Assembly (NCBI GenBank): GCA_028288025.1
Contig: JAQBOM010000024.1
Coordinates: 1-64,000 of the forward strand
Direction of reading: 5' to 3'
Length of the DNA stretch: 64,000 nt
From: Mucilaginibacter sp.
Lineage (GTDB): Bacteria > Bacteroidota > Bacteroidia > Sphingobacteriales > Sphingobacteriaceae
The first letter of the stretch is position 1, and each line of letters opens with the position of its first letter. The position numbers and the translations under genes are program-made. The notes under the pieces were generated by a model. It saw only the letters and a list, made by a program, of their open reading frames with translations, did no database searches and was not told where the DNA came from. Shown here piece after piece: positions 8,705 through 18,187 of the stretch.

Positions 8705-10258
8705 CTATAAAGTCCCGCCCCATTCTTTGCTTTGCTTTAATTTGGTTGCATTCAAATCATTAGCCGGGATAGGCAATATTTCATTGTGATTTGCCTTAAA
8801 CCCTTTAAACGCAAGCACTGTGGGTGCATCACCCCAGCGTACAAGGTCAAACCAGCGATGTCCCTCGCCAGCCAGTTCCGCACGCCTTTCGTTTTTAAGT
8901 GCCGCCATCGTTGCCGGAAGCGGGTGTGCAACACCGTCATTATATGCACGGGTATGTACCGCTGTCATTAATGCAGCTGCGCGAGCCAAATCGCCTCCGC
9001 CACTGATTAATGCTTCCGCTTCCATCAGGTAGGTATCAGCTAAACGTATCTCGTAAACATCTTGCGCAAAGTTTAACTCGAAATTGCCGCCGCCTGTAGT
9101 TATGTCGGCTTTATGTCCCATAAATTTAGCAAGATAATATCCTGTGTTCTGATATGCCGTCGGCGATCCGGAATAGCTCGCGATGCCGTTTTTTGAAAGA
9201 CTATCAAGGTTGGCAACTGTAGCCGCATTCCGCGGATCATAGTGTATGAAATTGAAAAACTCCGGGGTAAAATCAAAGAAACTCCAACCAGAAACATAAT
9301 CGGGTGCGCCGGGTTTTAAAGCCACGTAATTTCTTGGCGCTGTCATAATATCTAAAATATTCCCTTCCGAGCAGGCAATACATCCCCAGTTACCGCCTGA
9401 TTTGGATGAATGCGCAATTTCCAATATCGATTCGGAATTAAATTTATTATGCACATTCCATAAGCTTGCGAAACTGGGTAATAACTGATAGCCGTAGGTG
9501 GCGTTTAGTTGTCCGGGTGTACCATTTACCTGGGCAAATTCTGCGGCAGCCTGGGTATACTTTTTATCATATAGATAAATTTTACCTAACAAAGCATGTA
9601 CAGCGCCCATTGTCAATCTGCCCCCATCGGTAGTTACACTTACTGTATTGGGAATGTTTTTATTAGTAATTACGGATTGCAGATCGTTTTCGATTTGCGT
9701 ATAAACAGCGCCCGGAGCCACTTGTGTTACATTATTTATCTCATTGGCAGCCAGTGGCTTCAATATCAAAGGGATATTTTTAAACAAGCGAACCAAGTCG
9801 AAATAAAAGTATGCACGCAGTGCTACAGATTCATCGGCATACCTGGCTTTTAAACTCGCATCCATAGGTACGGTCGGCAGCTTTGACAAAAGCACATTAG
9901 CCCTGAATACGCCCTGGTATGAACTTGACCATAAGGTACCGGATGGGCCCTGGTTTTCATCATGCCTGTTGGTACTAAATAACTGGAGTTCATTAACATC
10001 CGACGGACCGCCGCCGCCGGTGATCTGGTCATCACTGCCAGCATCCATTGTGTTAAGCTTAGTTACATCATTGCTGCCCTGAAAGCCAACTACGTCATAC
10101 ACCGCTACAAGACCGTTGAAGGCTTCCGCCTGGTTACGGTAGTATGCAGATTCGAGATTAGTTCCTTTGGGGCTAACCGTCAGAAAACTTTTTTTACATG
10201 CAGGGATCACCAGGATGCCTGCCGTACAAATTGCTAAATATTTTAAATACTTTTTCAT
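8705..10258 (-). CDS. SusD/RagB-family outer-membrane glycan-binding lipoprotein
   Basis: Encodes 517 residues. The lipoprotein signal ends at Cys21 (VIPAC), followed by KKSFLTVSPKG, the usual start of mature SusD-like proteins. The middle has TPR-like helices, and the C-terminus has the family hallmark LKNERRAELAGEGHRWFDLVRW followed by a NHNEILPIPANDL segment. SusD proteins sit as a lid on the SusC barrel and bind the oligosaccharide. The gene starts 11 bases after the susC stop, so the two are co-transcribed and form one import complex. Confidence 0.95.
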   Translation of the reverse strand: MKKYLKYLAICTAGILVIPACKKSFLTVSPKGTNLESAYYRNQAEAFNGLVAVYDVVGFQGSNDVTKLNTMDAGSDDQITGGGGPSDVNELQLFSTNRHDENQGPSGTLWSSSYQGVFRANVLLSKLPTVPMDASLKARYADESVALRAYFYFDLVRLFKNIPLILKPLAANEINNVTQVAPGAVYTQIENDLQSVITNKNIPNTVSVTTDGGRLTMGAVHALLGKIYLYDKKYTQAAAEFAQVNGTPGQLNATYGYQLLPSFASLWNVHNKFNSESILEIAHSSKSGGNWGCIACSEGNILDIMTAPRNYVALKPGAPDYVSGWSFFDFTPEFFNFIHYDPRNAATVANLDSLSKNGIASYSGSPTAYQNTGYYLAKFMGHKADITTGGGNFELNFAQDVYEIRLADTYLMEAEALISGGGDLARAAALMTAVHTRAYNDGVAHPLPATMAALKNERRAELAGEGHRWFDLVRWGDAPTVLAFKGFKANHNEILPIPANDLNATKLKQSKEWGGTL

Positions 10259-10269
10259 ATATCTTAATT

Positions 10270-13200
10270 TTAAAATCCTGCACTTAAACCAATTATAAAG
10301 GTACGGGCCTGGGGATAAACACCCTGGTCGATACTGCCGGCAACATCCGGATCATAACCTGTGTATTTTGTAAAGGTTACTAAATTCTCACCTGTTACAT
10401 AAACACGCACCCTTTGCATTCCTATTTTACTTAATATATTCTTATTAAATGTATAACCTAGCTGAAGCGTCCTTATTCTAAAGAACGTTCCGTCTTCAAG
10501 ATAGAAGTTCGAATTGTTGGTGAAGTTGTTATTCGCATCGCTGGTAGTTAAACGCGGATAAGTGTTTGAAGTTCCGGGTCCTGTCCATCTTCCTAAGGCT
10601 GTGGTTTGATAGTTGGCCGAGTTAATATCCAGTCGGCGTAAGCCCTGGAATATTTTATTTCCGCCCTGGCCCTGCCCAAATACCACGATGTCAAAATTCT
10701 TATAGCCTGCTGTAAAAGTTAAGCCATAGGTCCATTTAGGGAACGAACTGCCCAAATAAGTACGGTCGCTGCCGGTGATTGAGCCGTCTCCGTTTAAGTC
10801 AGCAAATTTAAAGTCACCAGGTTTAGCGTTAGGCTGAATTTTTTGGCCTGTTTTTGATGAAGTATAACTATCCACATCGGCTTGGGTTTGGAATATTCCA
10901 AGCGTTTGGTAGCCATAGTAAGAACCAAAAGGCTGCCCCACAACAGATTGGGTTACATTCCCCGATATGCTTTGAAAGCCTGATCCTGATAGAAACAGCT
11001 GGCCGGGAGCCAAACGGGTAACCACGTTTTTAAGGTGGGATACATTGCCATCAAAACCTATTTTAAAATCGCCTATTTTTTTATGATAGCCTAATGAAAT
11101 CTCTTCACCTGTATTTTCCATATCGCCTACGTTAGCATAGGGAAGGCCAACAGCGCCGACGTATCCCGGTATGTTAACTTGCTGAAGAATTCCGGTTGTT
11201 TTTTTCTTATACCATTCGAGCGTTAAATTAAAATCGTGGAACAATACCATATCCACGCCAATATTTGTTTGCGCGGTTTGTTCCCATTTTAAATTAGGGT
11301 TGGATGGTGCATTGGGGCTGTTACCGGTAAGGAAAGTATCACCGGTTCCGAAGCTATAGTTTCTGCCACCGCCAATTGTTGAAAGGAATGCATTATCCGT
11401 TATATTATCGTTTCCGACAACACCGTAGCCCCCGCGAAACTTAACAAAGTCAACCACGTTATTGGTTGGCCAAAAAGCTTCTTTAGTAGGTACCCATCCT
11501 AAAGAGAACGACGGGAACGTTCCATATTTATTATTGGCGCCAAACCTTGAGGAACCGTCACGCCTTACGACGGCCTGCAAAATATAGGTTTCATTATAGT
11601 CATAATTTAAACGGGCAAATAACGAACTGATATGATGCTCTTGACTTTCGCCGCCATAACCGATCCGTTGAACTGCCGGAAGGGGGTAATTTAACGAGGC
11701 ATCGTTAAAGTTATTTACAGGTAACCCATAATTGGTAGTACCTACGCTAACTGTAGCCGCGTCGACATACGCTCCCTGCCCTATCAAAACATTTAAGTTA
11801 TGTTTACCAAATGCGTGGCTATAAGAGGCTGTATTCTCAAGGTTCCAGTTAAAAATCCGGTTCATGCCCCTATTGTAATTGGTATTTACCAGGTTGCTGG
11901 TTGACGAATTAAGGTAATAGATAGGCGTAAAGCTTTCATTACCGTAAAATGCTACTTTAGTACCCACGGTTGATCTTATCGCCAAGCCTTTTAATGGGTT
12001 CAATTCAACGAATGCATTACCAACTACATTGTGCGCCCAGTTATAGTTGCCTATGCGTGCTTGAATATAGGCTAAAGGGTTAGTGAGTTCCTGGCCAACC
12101 GCAGTTGATATACCATAAGGAAATCCTTGTGCATTCCGGTATACGGGGTTGGTGGAATATGGAGCCGCGGAAGCTATAGTAGGATCCGTTTGCACTGCAG
12201 GTGTAATTGGGTCAAGGTTAATAGCGGAACTTAACGGGCCGCCAAATACACTGTTGGTATTACCCAAACCTATATTCTTCTCGTATGAATAGCCGATATT
12301 ATCACCAAAATTTATCCATTTTGATGGTTTAAAGGTTTCATTGGTCCTAAAGTTCACCCTTGTATAGTGTGAAATTGGTGTCGCCACGATGCCTTCCTGG
12401 TCTAAATAACCAAATGAAGTATAATAAGTAGATTTATCGCTGCCACCACTTACACTCAGGTCATGGCTCTGTTCCCGTGCACTATTGTTAAATATAAGGG
12501 ATTGCCAATCCGTACCTTTACCAAAGGCTGCAGGATTAGGATAAATAGCGCTTCCTCCGCCAGCTACAGTGGCTTCGTTTATTAATGTAGCGTATTGAGT
12601 AGCGTCTAGCAATTGAAGCTTTCGTGCAGGACCAGATATCCCGTAATAGCCGGAGTAATTGATCTGCGTACGGCCCGCTTTACCTTTTTTGGTTGTAATC
12701 AGGATAACGCCTGCAGCTGCCCGCGTACCATAAATAGATTGTGAAACCGCATCCTTCAATACCTCAATAGATTCAATGTCGGATTGATTAAGATAGCCGA
12801 TACCACCATTATCAACCACAACGCCGTCAACTACATATAAGGGATTATTATTGTTAAATGTAGTGATCCCCCTTACACGTACAGTAGAGGCAGAACCGGG
12901 TTGTCCGTCATTCGCGGTAACGGTAAGACCTGAAGCTCTACCCTGTAAGGTTTGCTCCAGACGCGTAACCGGTTGGTCTTCAAACTCCCTTGCGGTAACG
13001 CCGGAAATCGAGCCTGTTGTAACGCTTTTCTTTTGTGTACCGTAACCAACAACAACTACCTCGTTAAGGTTTGTTAAATCCTCGGCTAGTGTTATATTGA
13101 TAACAGTTTGAGTGCCTACAGCTATTTCCTGCTTAACATAACCTATAAATGCGATCACTAAAACAGAATTCGGGCCGGTCACGTTCAATTTAAATGCACC

Positions 13201-13740
13201 GTCCACACCCGTTGTAACGCCATTGGTAGTCCCTTTTTCAACGATTGCTACTCCCGGTACCGGCAGTCCTTTTTCGTCAACAACTTTGCCCGATACAGGG
13301 ATACTTATCGCCGCTGGTTCTGTAATAGTTATTTTGCCGGGGGTTTTAACCATATCGTCAACCGGTATGTTTGCATCCGGCAATTTGCCAAGGATAATTC
13401 TATCCTTTAATACCTCGTAATCGATCCCGTTATTTTTAAAAAGCTGGTCCAGCACTACTTTAAGCGGCTGGTTTTCAAAATTTACCGAGATCTTTTGCGA
13501 AATATCAATTATACTTTTACTGTATATAAATTTTACGCCATTATTTTTCCGCAAATATGTAACTGCGTCCAGCAGCGTACCATTACTTAATGACATATTT
13601 ACTTTCTTGTCAAGCATATCCTGCGCCTTCAATGGGTTTGAATAGGCAAGGCTGCTTAATATTATCGAAATCAGGATTTGACTAAATGTAATCTTCATGA
13701 CTTGAAACCAGGGAACAGATTTTCGTAAACAAAATTTCAT
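10270..13740 (-). CDS. SusC/RagA-family TonB-dependent transporter with STN domain
   Basis: Encodes 1156 residues. After a signal sequence ending near SNPLKAQ there is a secretin/TonB short N-terminal (STN) domain at about residues 45-115. A carboxypeptidase-regulatory-like beta domain follows (about 150-235), then a plug with NEVVVVGYGTQKK and VDGVVVDNG, then a beta-barrel ending in aromatic QARTFIIGLSAGF. The STN domain together with the FecR and ECF sigma genes upstream predicts trans-envelope signalling: substrate binding outside releases the sigma factor inside. The partner SusD follows directly. ATG 3740-type alternatives inside the signal (Met15) are possible. An antisense RNA is predicted over its leader. 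Confidence 0.95.
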   Translation of the reverse strand: MKFCLRKSVPWFQVMKITFSQILISIILSSLAYSNPLKAQDMLDKKVNMSLSNGTLLDAVTYLRKNNGVKFIYSKSIIDISQKISVNFENQPLKVVLDQLFKNNGIDYEVLKDRIILGKLPDANIPVDDMVKTPGKITITEPAAISIPVSGKVVDEKGLPVPGVAIVEKGTTNGVTTGVDGAFKLNVTGPNSVLVIAFIGYVKQEIAVGTQTVINITLAEDLTNLNEVVVVGYGTQKKSVTTGSISGVTAREFEDQPVTRLEQTLQGRASGLTVTANDGQPGSASTVRVRGITTFNNNNPLYVVDGVVVDNGGIGYLNQSDIESIEVLKDAVSQSIYGTRAAAGVILITTKKGKAGRTQINYSGYYGISGPARKLQLLDATQYATLINEATVAGGGSAIYPNPAAFGKGTDWQSLIFNNSAREQSHDLSVSGGSDKSTYYTSFGYLDQEGIVATPISHYTRVNFRTNETFKPSKWINFGDNIGYSYEKNIGLGNTNSVFGGPLSSAINLDPITPAVQTDPTIASAAPYSTNPVYRNAQGFPYGISTAVGQELTNPLAYIQARIGNYNWAHNVVGNAFVELNPLKGLAIRSTVGTKVAFYGNESFTPIYYLNSSTSNLVNTNYNRGMNRIFNWNLENTASYSHAFGKHNLNVLIGQGAYVDAATVSVGTTNYGLPVNNFNDASLNYPLPAVQRIGYGGESQEHHISSLFARLNYDYNETYILQAVVRRDGSSRFGANNKYGTFPSFSLGWVPTKEAFWPTNNVVDFVKFRGGYGVVGNDNITDNAFLSTIGGGRNYSFGTGDTFLTGNSPNAPSNPNLKWEQTAQTNIGVDMVLFHDFNLTLEWYKKKTTGILQQVNIPGYVGAVGLPYANVGDMENTGEEISLGYHKKIGDFKIGFDGNVSHLKNVVTRLAPGQLFLSGSGFQSISGNVTQSVVGQPFGSYYGYQTLGIFQTQADVDSYTSSKTGQKIQPNAKPGDFKFADLNGDGSITGSDRTYLGSSFPKWTYGLTFTAGYKNFDIVVFGQGQGGNKIFQGLRRLDINSANYQTTALGRWTGPGTSNTYPRLTTSDANNNFTNNSNFYLEDGTFFRIRTLQLGYTFNKNILSKIGMQRVRVYVTGENLVTFTKYTGYDPDVAGSIDQGVYPQARTFIIGLSAGF

Positions 13741-13747
13741 ATATTTG
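13740..13747 (+). promoter_or_regulatory. Putative -7 box for an antisense transcript
   Basis: TATATTTG matches the Bacteroidota -7 consensus TAnnTTTG exactly on the plus strand and overlaps the susC start codon region. A clear -33 TTTG at the ideal spacing is absent, only TTTTC at 13720, so the call rests on the -7 box and on the terminator downstream. Confidence 0.4.
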
Positions 13748-13753
13748 TTATGT

Positions 13754-13862
13754 TTCTAATGTAAAAATGAGACAATTAAAGCCCGTTCACCATCAAATGG
13801 TGTCCTTTCGTGGAGGGCTGATCCAAAACTTAGGAGCGCTCGTAACGCTTCTAGGTTTTTTT
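13754..13862 (+). ncRNA. Predicted antisense small RNA over the susC leader
   Basis: The 212-base gap between the FecR gene and susC carries signals on the opposite strand. There is a -7 box at 13740-13747, then a nested hairpin (AGCCC 13780-13784 with GGGCT 13815-13819, enclosing CACCAT/ATGGTG), then a 12-bp terminator stem with T run ending at 13862. This would give an RNA of about 110 nt fully complementary to the susC 5' leader. Bacteroides polysaccharide loci are known to carry antisense RNAs of this kind (the DonS example in B. fragilis) in the same position. The ends are estimates; no transcript evidence is available. Confidence 0.45.
13827..13862 (+). terminator. Plus-strand terminator between anti-sigma gene and susC
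   Basis: A 12-bp stem (AACTTAGGAGCG 13827-13838 with CGCTTCTAGGTT 13846-13857) uses two G-U pairs, has a 7-base loop and runs into seven T residues. The G-U pairs and T run favour the plus strand, where no protein gene lies upstream. Confidence 0.6.
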
Positions 13863-13952
13863 ATTAAATAGCGGGTTCTTTTCGGTTTAAGTTTGCGGTT
13901 TATTCATCGTGGTTAATCATTTAAGTTAATTAATTGGTTATTGGTTGTTTGA

Positions 13953-14990
13953 TTATTTTAATTCTATTATATTATTTTTCATTTCATAATCTACATTTAA
14001 AGATTTTTTCAGCGCTTCCAGCACATCGGGTAAATTAAAGCCGGCCAGATCAGCGTTAAGTACGTAGTGGTTTAGTTTTTCATTAACCACTTTTATATGA
14101 ACATGATATTTAATGTTAAGCTGGGGGATTATTTCTCTTAATGGCCTGTTATCAAAGGTTAAATTAACACGATTCCAAAGTTGGAGTGAAGGTTCAATTC
14201 CCGTATTTTCGGATTTCAGGATATGCTGATCGGCTAGATAAATAACTTTTTGATGCGGATACAGCATCACCTCCCCCTGCCCCAGTTTTAGGACATCGAT
14301 GTTATCTTTATTCTTCCCATTGATGCGTACAGACACTTTTCCGGTAATAACCGAGACATCTGCTGAATTACCCTGAATATTATCCCTTACCAGGAAGCTC
14401 GTACCCCAAACTTTTGTTACTATAGAACGACTGTTGATAATGAATGGCCTGGAATGATTTTTTGTTACTTCAAAAAAACATTCTCCTGACATAGATACCG
14501 CCCTAAATCGGGTACCAAATGTTTTAGGAAACGTAAGCTGGGCGCCGGGACTAAGCCACACCATACTATTGTCGGGGAGCCTTAATTTATAGATTTGCCT
14601 GGTTTTATTGGTAATCGCCACAAGATCAGTAGTATTTATAGTGGCAGATTGTGCGTATTTTACCTGAGGATGGTTATTATACAGAATGCTTATAAAAATC
14701 AAAAACATTGCGGCGATACCAGCAACCGCATACCATGGTTTTAAAATACGGTATCTTGATTTTTCAACTGGCAACTCCTGAATGTTATCGCCTAAAGCAC
14801 TGATATTATCCAGGATATGATTATAAATATGTTCTTCCAGATCTTCCTGTTCAGATGCTGACATATCAGAAATAAGATCATGTTCCTGTTCAAAGGAAAA
14901 GTACCAGTCCTGAACTAATGCGTTCTCCTCAGCGGTGCATTTCCCATTGATATACTTTTCCAGTAATTCAACGGATATGGGTTTATTCAT
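13953..14990 (-). CDS. FecR-family anti-sigma factor
   Basis: Encodes 345 residues. The N-terminal cytoplasmic part (about 1-85) would bind the sigma factor. One membrane helix lies near residues 87-105 (WYAVAGIAAMFLIFISILY). The periplasmic FecR domain follows (about 120-215, with LPDNSMVWLSPGAQLTFPKTF), and a C-terminal STN-like domain (about 265-340) ends in a hydrophobic strand. The family inhibits a cognate ECF sigma factor until the STN domain of the transporter signals. It lies between the sigma gene (97 bases upstream) and susC, the standard order. Confidence 0.93.
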   Translation of the reverse strand: MNKPISVELLEKYINGKCTAEENALVQDWYFSFEQEHDLISDMSASEQEDLEEHIYNHILDNISALGDNIQELPVEKSRYRILKPWYAVAGIAAMFLIFISILYNNHPQVKYAQSATINTTDLVAITNKTRQIYKLRLPDNSMVWLSPGAQLTFPKTFGTRFRAVSMSGECFFEVTKNHSRPFIINSRSIVTKVWGTSFLVRDNIQGNSADVSVITGKVSVRINGKNKDNIDVLKLGQGEVMLYPHQKVIYLADQHILKSENTGIEPSLQLWNRVNLTFDNRPLREIIPQLNIKYHVHIKVVNEKLNHYVLNADLAGFNLPDVLEALKKSLNVDYEMKNNIIELK

Positions 14991-15087
14991 AAAAGTAAGA
15001 TCGATTTATAGAATCGGTTTATAAAAGATATGACGTTCAGATTGAGTGGAACCCCTACTTGAAAAAAAATAAATTTAAAAAAAGAAT

Positions 15088-15669
15088 TTATCGGATCATC
15101 AGGAGTAAGGCCAGCATCATATAATGGGCAAGTCCTACCCGTAGTTTTTTAAGTGCTTTGGTAAGATGATTTTCAACCGTTTTTTCCGATATTCCCAGGT
15201 ATAAAGCAATCTCCTTATTTGATTTATATTCCTTTCGGCTCAATTCATAAACTGAACGGCATTTATCAGGCAATTGGTTGATCTCAGATTCAATAGTGCT
15301 GGTTAGATCATGCAGCAGAATGATTTCTTCTGTTGAATGATCAGTTTCTCTGTATGCTACTTTAAAAGCTTCGGCATACCTCGATTTTACCATCTCTTTG
15401 CGATAATGGTCAATAATATAATGACTTACTGACGTAAACAGGTATCCGGCTAACGCGGTTTTTATTTGTAAGGTTTGTCGTTTAACCCATAAATTGGTAA
15501 ATAACTCCTGAACAATTTCCTCTGCCAACTCTTTATTTTTTAACCGTTTGTATGCTGCGCCATATAAATTTTTCCAATACCTCTTATAAATCTCTCTGAA
15601 TGCAATAAGCTTCTCTTGCCTCAATAAAGCAACAAGTTCCTCATCAGAAAGCTTACTAAAATCACTCAT
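15088..15669 (-). CDS. FecI-like ECF sigma-70 factor
   Basis: Encodes 193 residues. Sigma region 2 spans about residues 25-90 (FREIYKRYWKNLYGAAYKR, then EEIVQELFTNLW). Region 4 spans about 125-180, with LPDKCRSVYELSR and the helix-turn-helix KEIALYLGISEKTVENHL. It is expected to direct RNA polymerase to the susC promoter when the FecR partner releases it. It is the first gene of the locus and has a good housekeeping promoter just upstream (15718-15747). Confidence 0.93.
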   Translation of the reverse strand: MSDFSKLSDEELVALLRQEKLIAFREIYKRYWKNLYGAAYKRLKNKELAEEIVQELFTNLWVKRQTLQIKTALAGYLFTSVSHYIIDHYRKEMVKSRYAEAFKVAYRETDHSTEEIILLHDLTSTIESEINQLPDKCRSVYELSRKEYKSNKEIALYLGISEKTVENHLTKALKKLRVGLAHYMMLALLLMIR

Positions 15670-15717
15670 GGTTTATTAACGTGCGTTAATGTTTATAATT
15701 TAAAAACGGCTAATTAG

Positions 15718-15747
15718 CAAATCTAAAAAAAATCGTGCAACTAACAA
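15718..15747 (-). promoter_or_regulatory. Bacteroidota-type promoter for the ECF sigma gene
   Basis: On the minus strand TAGATTTG (15725-15718) matches the -7 consensus TAnnTTTG. A TTG at 15747-15745 stands exactly 19 bases upstream, matching the -33 element. Transcription would start about 40 bases before the sigma start codon. Confidence 0.6.
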
Positions 15748-16064
15748 TCCAAGAATTTTAATATTCATAATAAGCAGCGGTTAAAAGCCTATTTATAGAG
15801 AAATATCAAATTAGTCACCGGCTTTAATTATATCTATTTTATATTTTCAAAAGTCAAACTCGCCCCCACGCGCTTATTATCAATTAGTTAAATAACTTTC
15901 TCAAAATATTTATTTATATTTTACTTAACTAAACAAATAGTTTTCGACAGATGATTTAACTTTACAGCCATGGAGATTTTTCTGTCGTTTTTTAATAGCC
16001 TAAATTCTCAAAAGTTTAATCCCAATTAACAAAGTAATATTAGCAGAGCCAGTAAAATTTTAAG
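15748..16064. other. AT-rich intergenic region
   Basis: About 315 bases between the sigma-gene promoter and the small RHH gene. No ORF, hairpin or repeat stands out. It must contain the promoter of the rightward small gene, but no clean -33/-7 pair was found. Confidence 0.4.
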
Positions 16065-16211
16065 ATGAGCCACAGAATACAGGTGCCCCTACCAGCAGAA
16101 TTAAAAGAAAGGGTAAAAAAGGATAGCAAAAAGAGAGGATTAAAAGAAAGTCAATGGGTTAGGTCGATAGTAACAAAATATTATGCAAACCTGGACAAGA
16201 AAGCCTCCTGA
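16065..16211 (+). CDS. Small ribbon-helix-helix (CopG/Arc-like) protein
   Basis: Encodes 48 residues. The pattern is a short strand (HRIQVPLP), a charged helix (AELKERVKKDSKKRG) and a second helix (ESQWVRSIVTKYYANL), which fits the Arc/CopG DNA-binding fold: a beta strand for the DNA groove and two helices for dimerisation. Many such proteins are antitoxins or plasmid-type regulators, but no toxin gene is next to it. The neighbours are an ECF sigma gene (divergent) and a symporter gene (convergent). A hairpin followed by T residues lies about 110 bases downstream. The fold is inferred by eye from the sequence pattern only. Confidence 0.6.
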   Translation: MSHRIQVPLPAELKERVKKDSKKRGLKESQWVRSIVTKYYANLDKKAS

Positions 16212-16324
16212 ATTTAATATAGGTGTTGATTAAATTGATTTGTGGAAACCCGATAAAGCAGGCACGCTGTCTCGCCCTGAATAAGTTGACCGTTATTGAT
16301 AATACAAAAGTTGTTAAAAACTCA

Positions 16325-16350
16325 AACATCCGCCAAAGATGTTCGGTTTT
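16325..16350 (+). terminator. Possible terminator after the small RHH gene
   Basis: AACATC (16325-16330) pairs with GATGTT (16338-16343), followed closely by CGGTTTTTT. The stem is only 6 bp, so the call is moderate. Confidence 0.45.
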
Positions 16351-16365
16351 TTATCGGTTTTAATT

Positions 16366-17736
16366 TTATCTTAGCTCCCCCTCCCACTTGCTTATCGCAG
16401 CCGAGGCGACAGCATTACCGAGCACATTGGTTGCCGAGCGGCCCATATCTAAGAACGGGTCGATGCCGATAAGCAGGGCCAGGCCGGCTTCTGGGATATT
16501 GAACATGGATAAGGTTGCAGCTACCACAACCAGCGCCGCCCTTGGTATACCGGCCACGCCCTTACTGCTGAGCATTAAGGTAAGCAGCATAATAAGCTGC
16601 TGCGCAAACGAAAGATGGATATTATAAGACTGCGCTATAAATAATGACGCAAACGTCATATACATCATGGCGCCATCCAGGTTAAAGGAGTATCCAAGCG
16701 GCAGCACGAAGCTTACAATTTTATTATTGCAGCCAAAACGCTCCAGTTCGAGCAGCAATTTTGGGTAAACTGCTTCGCTTGTAGACGTGCCGAAAGCCAC
16801 AAGCATCGGGTCCTTTATATGTCCCAGTAAGGTAAATACCCGTTTTTTCAGCACCCAAAAACCGCCCAACAAAATGGCGATCCAAAGGATAATCAGCGAT
16901 AAATAAAACTCGCCGATAAAAACAGCATATGTTGTTAATATACCGAGACCTTGTTTGGCCACTATGGCTGTAATAGCACCAAACACGGCCAATGGCGCAA
17001 GCATCATCACATAGCTTGTCATTTTTAATATCACATGGGCTATGGCGTTCATAGCGTTTATTACCACCTCTCCCATCTTGCCTATCGATGCTGTGCCGAT
17101 CCCAAAAAGAATGGAGAAAATGACTATCTGTAAAATCTCGTTATTCGCCATGGCCTCGAAAAAACTACGCGGTACAATATGCGCTGCAAAATCCTTAAGC
17201 GACAATGATGTTTTTTGGATGCCAAGGGTAACGTGGCCGTCGGGCAATGGAATGTGCATGGCTGCGCCGGGCTCAAAAAGGTTTACCATAACCATGCCTA
17301 TCAACAGGGAAACCAGGGTAGCGCCTAAAAACCATAGCAATGTTTTACCGCCGATGCGGCCAACTGATTTGATATCACCCACCTTCGCCACCCCCACCAC
17401 TAATGTCGTAAATACCAGCGGCGCAACGATCATTTTTATCAGCCGGATAAAAATATCGCTCAGCAGGTTAAAGCCCTCCAGCTTTTTCTCCCGCAGGCTA
17501 TTATTTTCATTACGGATCCTGACTTCGGCTATCCGCTGTTTTTTGAGTAAACTATAAGCTACAGATGTGGTGTCTTTAAAGCCGGATGACTGGTAATCGC
17601 TGATTTTAATATTTTTTTCTGCAGAATTTATCCGGGTATTGATCGCATTGATCACATAGACATTATAAAAATAACCCGCGACAACACCTAAAATAAGCGC
17701 AATGAAAATGTAGAGGGTAAGGTTGCTTTTTTGCAT
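16366..17736 (-). CDS. Dicarboxylate/amino acid:cation symporter (DAACS family)
   Basis: Encodes 456 residues. It is an inner-membrane carrier of the glutamate/dicarboxylate family, which takes up C4-dicarboxylates or acidic amino acids with protons or sodium. Visible family features are RLIKMIVAPLVFTTLVVGVA, the serine-rich hairpin FGTSTSEAVYPKLL, and the substrate/cation signature SFNLDGAMMYMTFASLFIAQ followed by SSKGVAGIPRAALVVV. About eight membrane segments are seen. An unusual extra loop of about 50 charged residues lies near the N-terminus, between the first two membrane segments. The gene is 14 bases from the YbjQ-like gene upstream and could share its transcript. The substrate cannot be decided from sequence alone. 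Confidence 0.92.
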   Translation of the reverse strand: MQKSNLTLYIFIALILGVVAGYFYNVYVINAINTRINSAEKNIKISDYQSSGFKDTTSVAYSLLKKQRIAEVRIRNENNSLREKKLEGFNLLSDIFIRLIKMIVAPLVFTTLVVGVAKVGDIKSVGRIGGKTLLWFLGATLVSLLIGMVMVNLFEPGAAMHIPLPDGHVTLGIQKTSLSLKDFAAHIVPRSFFEAMANNEILQIVIFSILFGIGTASIGKMGEVVINAMNAIAHVILKMTSYVMMLAPLAVFGAITAIVAKQGLGILTTYAVFIGEFYLSLIILWIAILLGGFWVLKKRVFTLLGHIKDPMLVAFGTSTSEAVYPKLLLELERFGCNNKIVSFVLPLGYSFNLDGAMMYMTFASLFIAQSYNIHLSFAQQLIMLLTLMLSSKGVAGIPRAALVVVAATLSMFNIPEAGLALLIGIDPFLDMGRSATNVLGNAVASAAISKWEGELR

Positions 17737-17750
17737 TATAGCTTACAAAG

Positions 17751-18071
17751 CTATAATTTTTCAACTATTACGGCAGTTCCGTAAGCTAAAACTTCCGTTA
17801 TCCCCTGCATTACGTCGTTGGCATCGTAACGCATATTGATAACGGCGTTGGCTCCCTGCTGCTGTGCATGCTGCACCATCAATACATAAGCCTCTTCGCG
17901 CGCTGTTTCGCATAGTTCTGTATAAACAGTGTTGCGACCGCCGAACAGGCTTTGCAACCCGCCTACAAAATTACCGCCCAGACCGCGTGAACGAACAGTA
18001 ATACCCCTGATTATACCTAAATGCTGGGTAACTTTGTATCCTTCTAGCTGTGTGCTTGTTGTAACTAACAT
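17751..18071 (-). CDS. YbjQ-family (heavy-metal-binding domain) protein
   Basis: Encodes 106 residues, the usual length for the YbjQ/UPF0145 family. Family strands are seen at LEGYKVTQHLGIIRGITVRS and GANAVINMRYDAN, and at the end VLAYGTAVIVEKL. Members form pentamers; the biochemical role is not settled, although the domain is annotated as heavy-metal binding. There is no cysteine cluster to support metal binding here. It precedes the symporter gene with a 14-base gap. Confidence 0.85.
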   Translation of the reverse strand: MLVTTSTQLEGYKVTQHLGIIRGITVRSRGLGGNFVGGLQSLFGGRNTVYTELCETAREEAYVLMVQHAQQQGANAVINMRYDANDVMQGITEVLAYGTAVIVEKL

Positions 18072-18187
18072 AGTTTTATCGATTAATAAATTTACGTGTT
18101 TATATAAGATTGATAATCAGAAAACAAGTTACAAACAAAATAAAAGTATTGGATTTGTTTATTTTAATGCATTCAATTACGACTACA

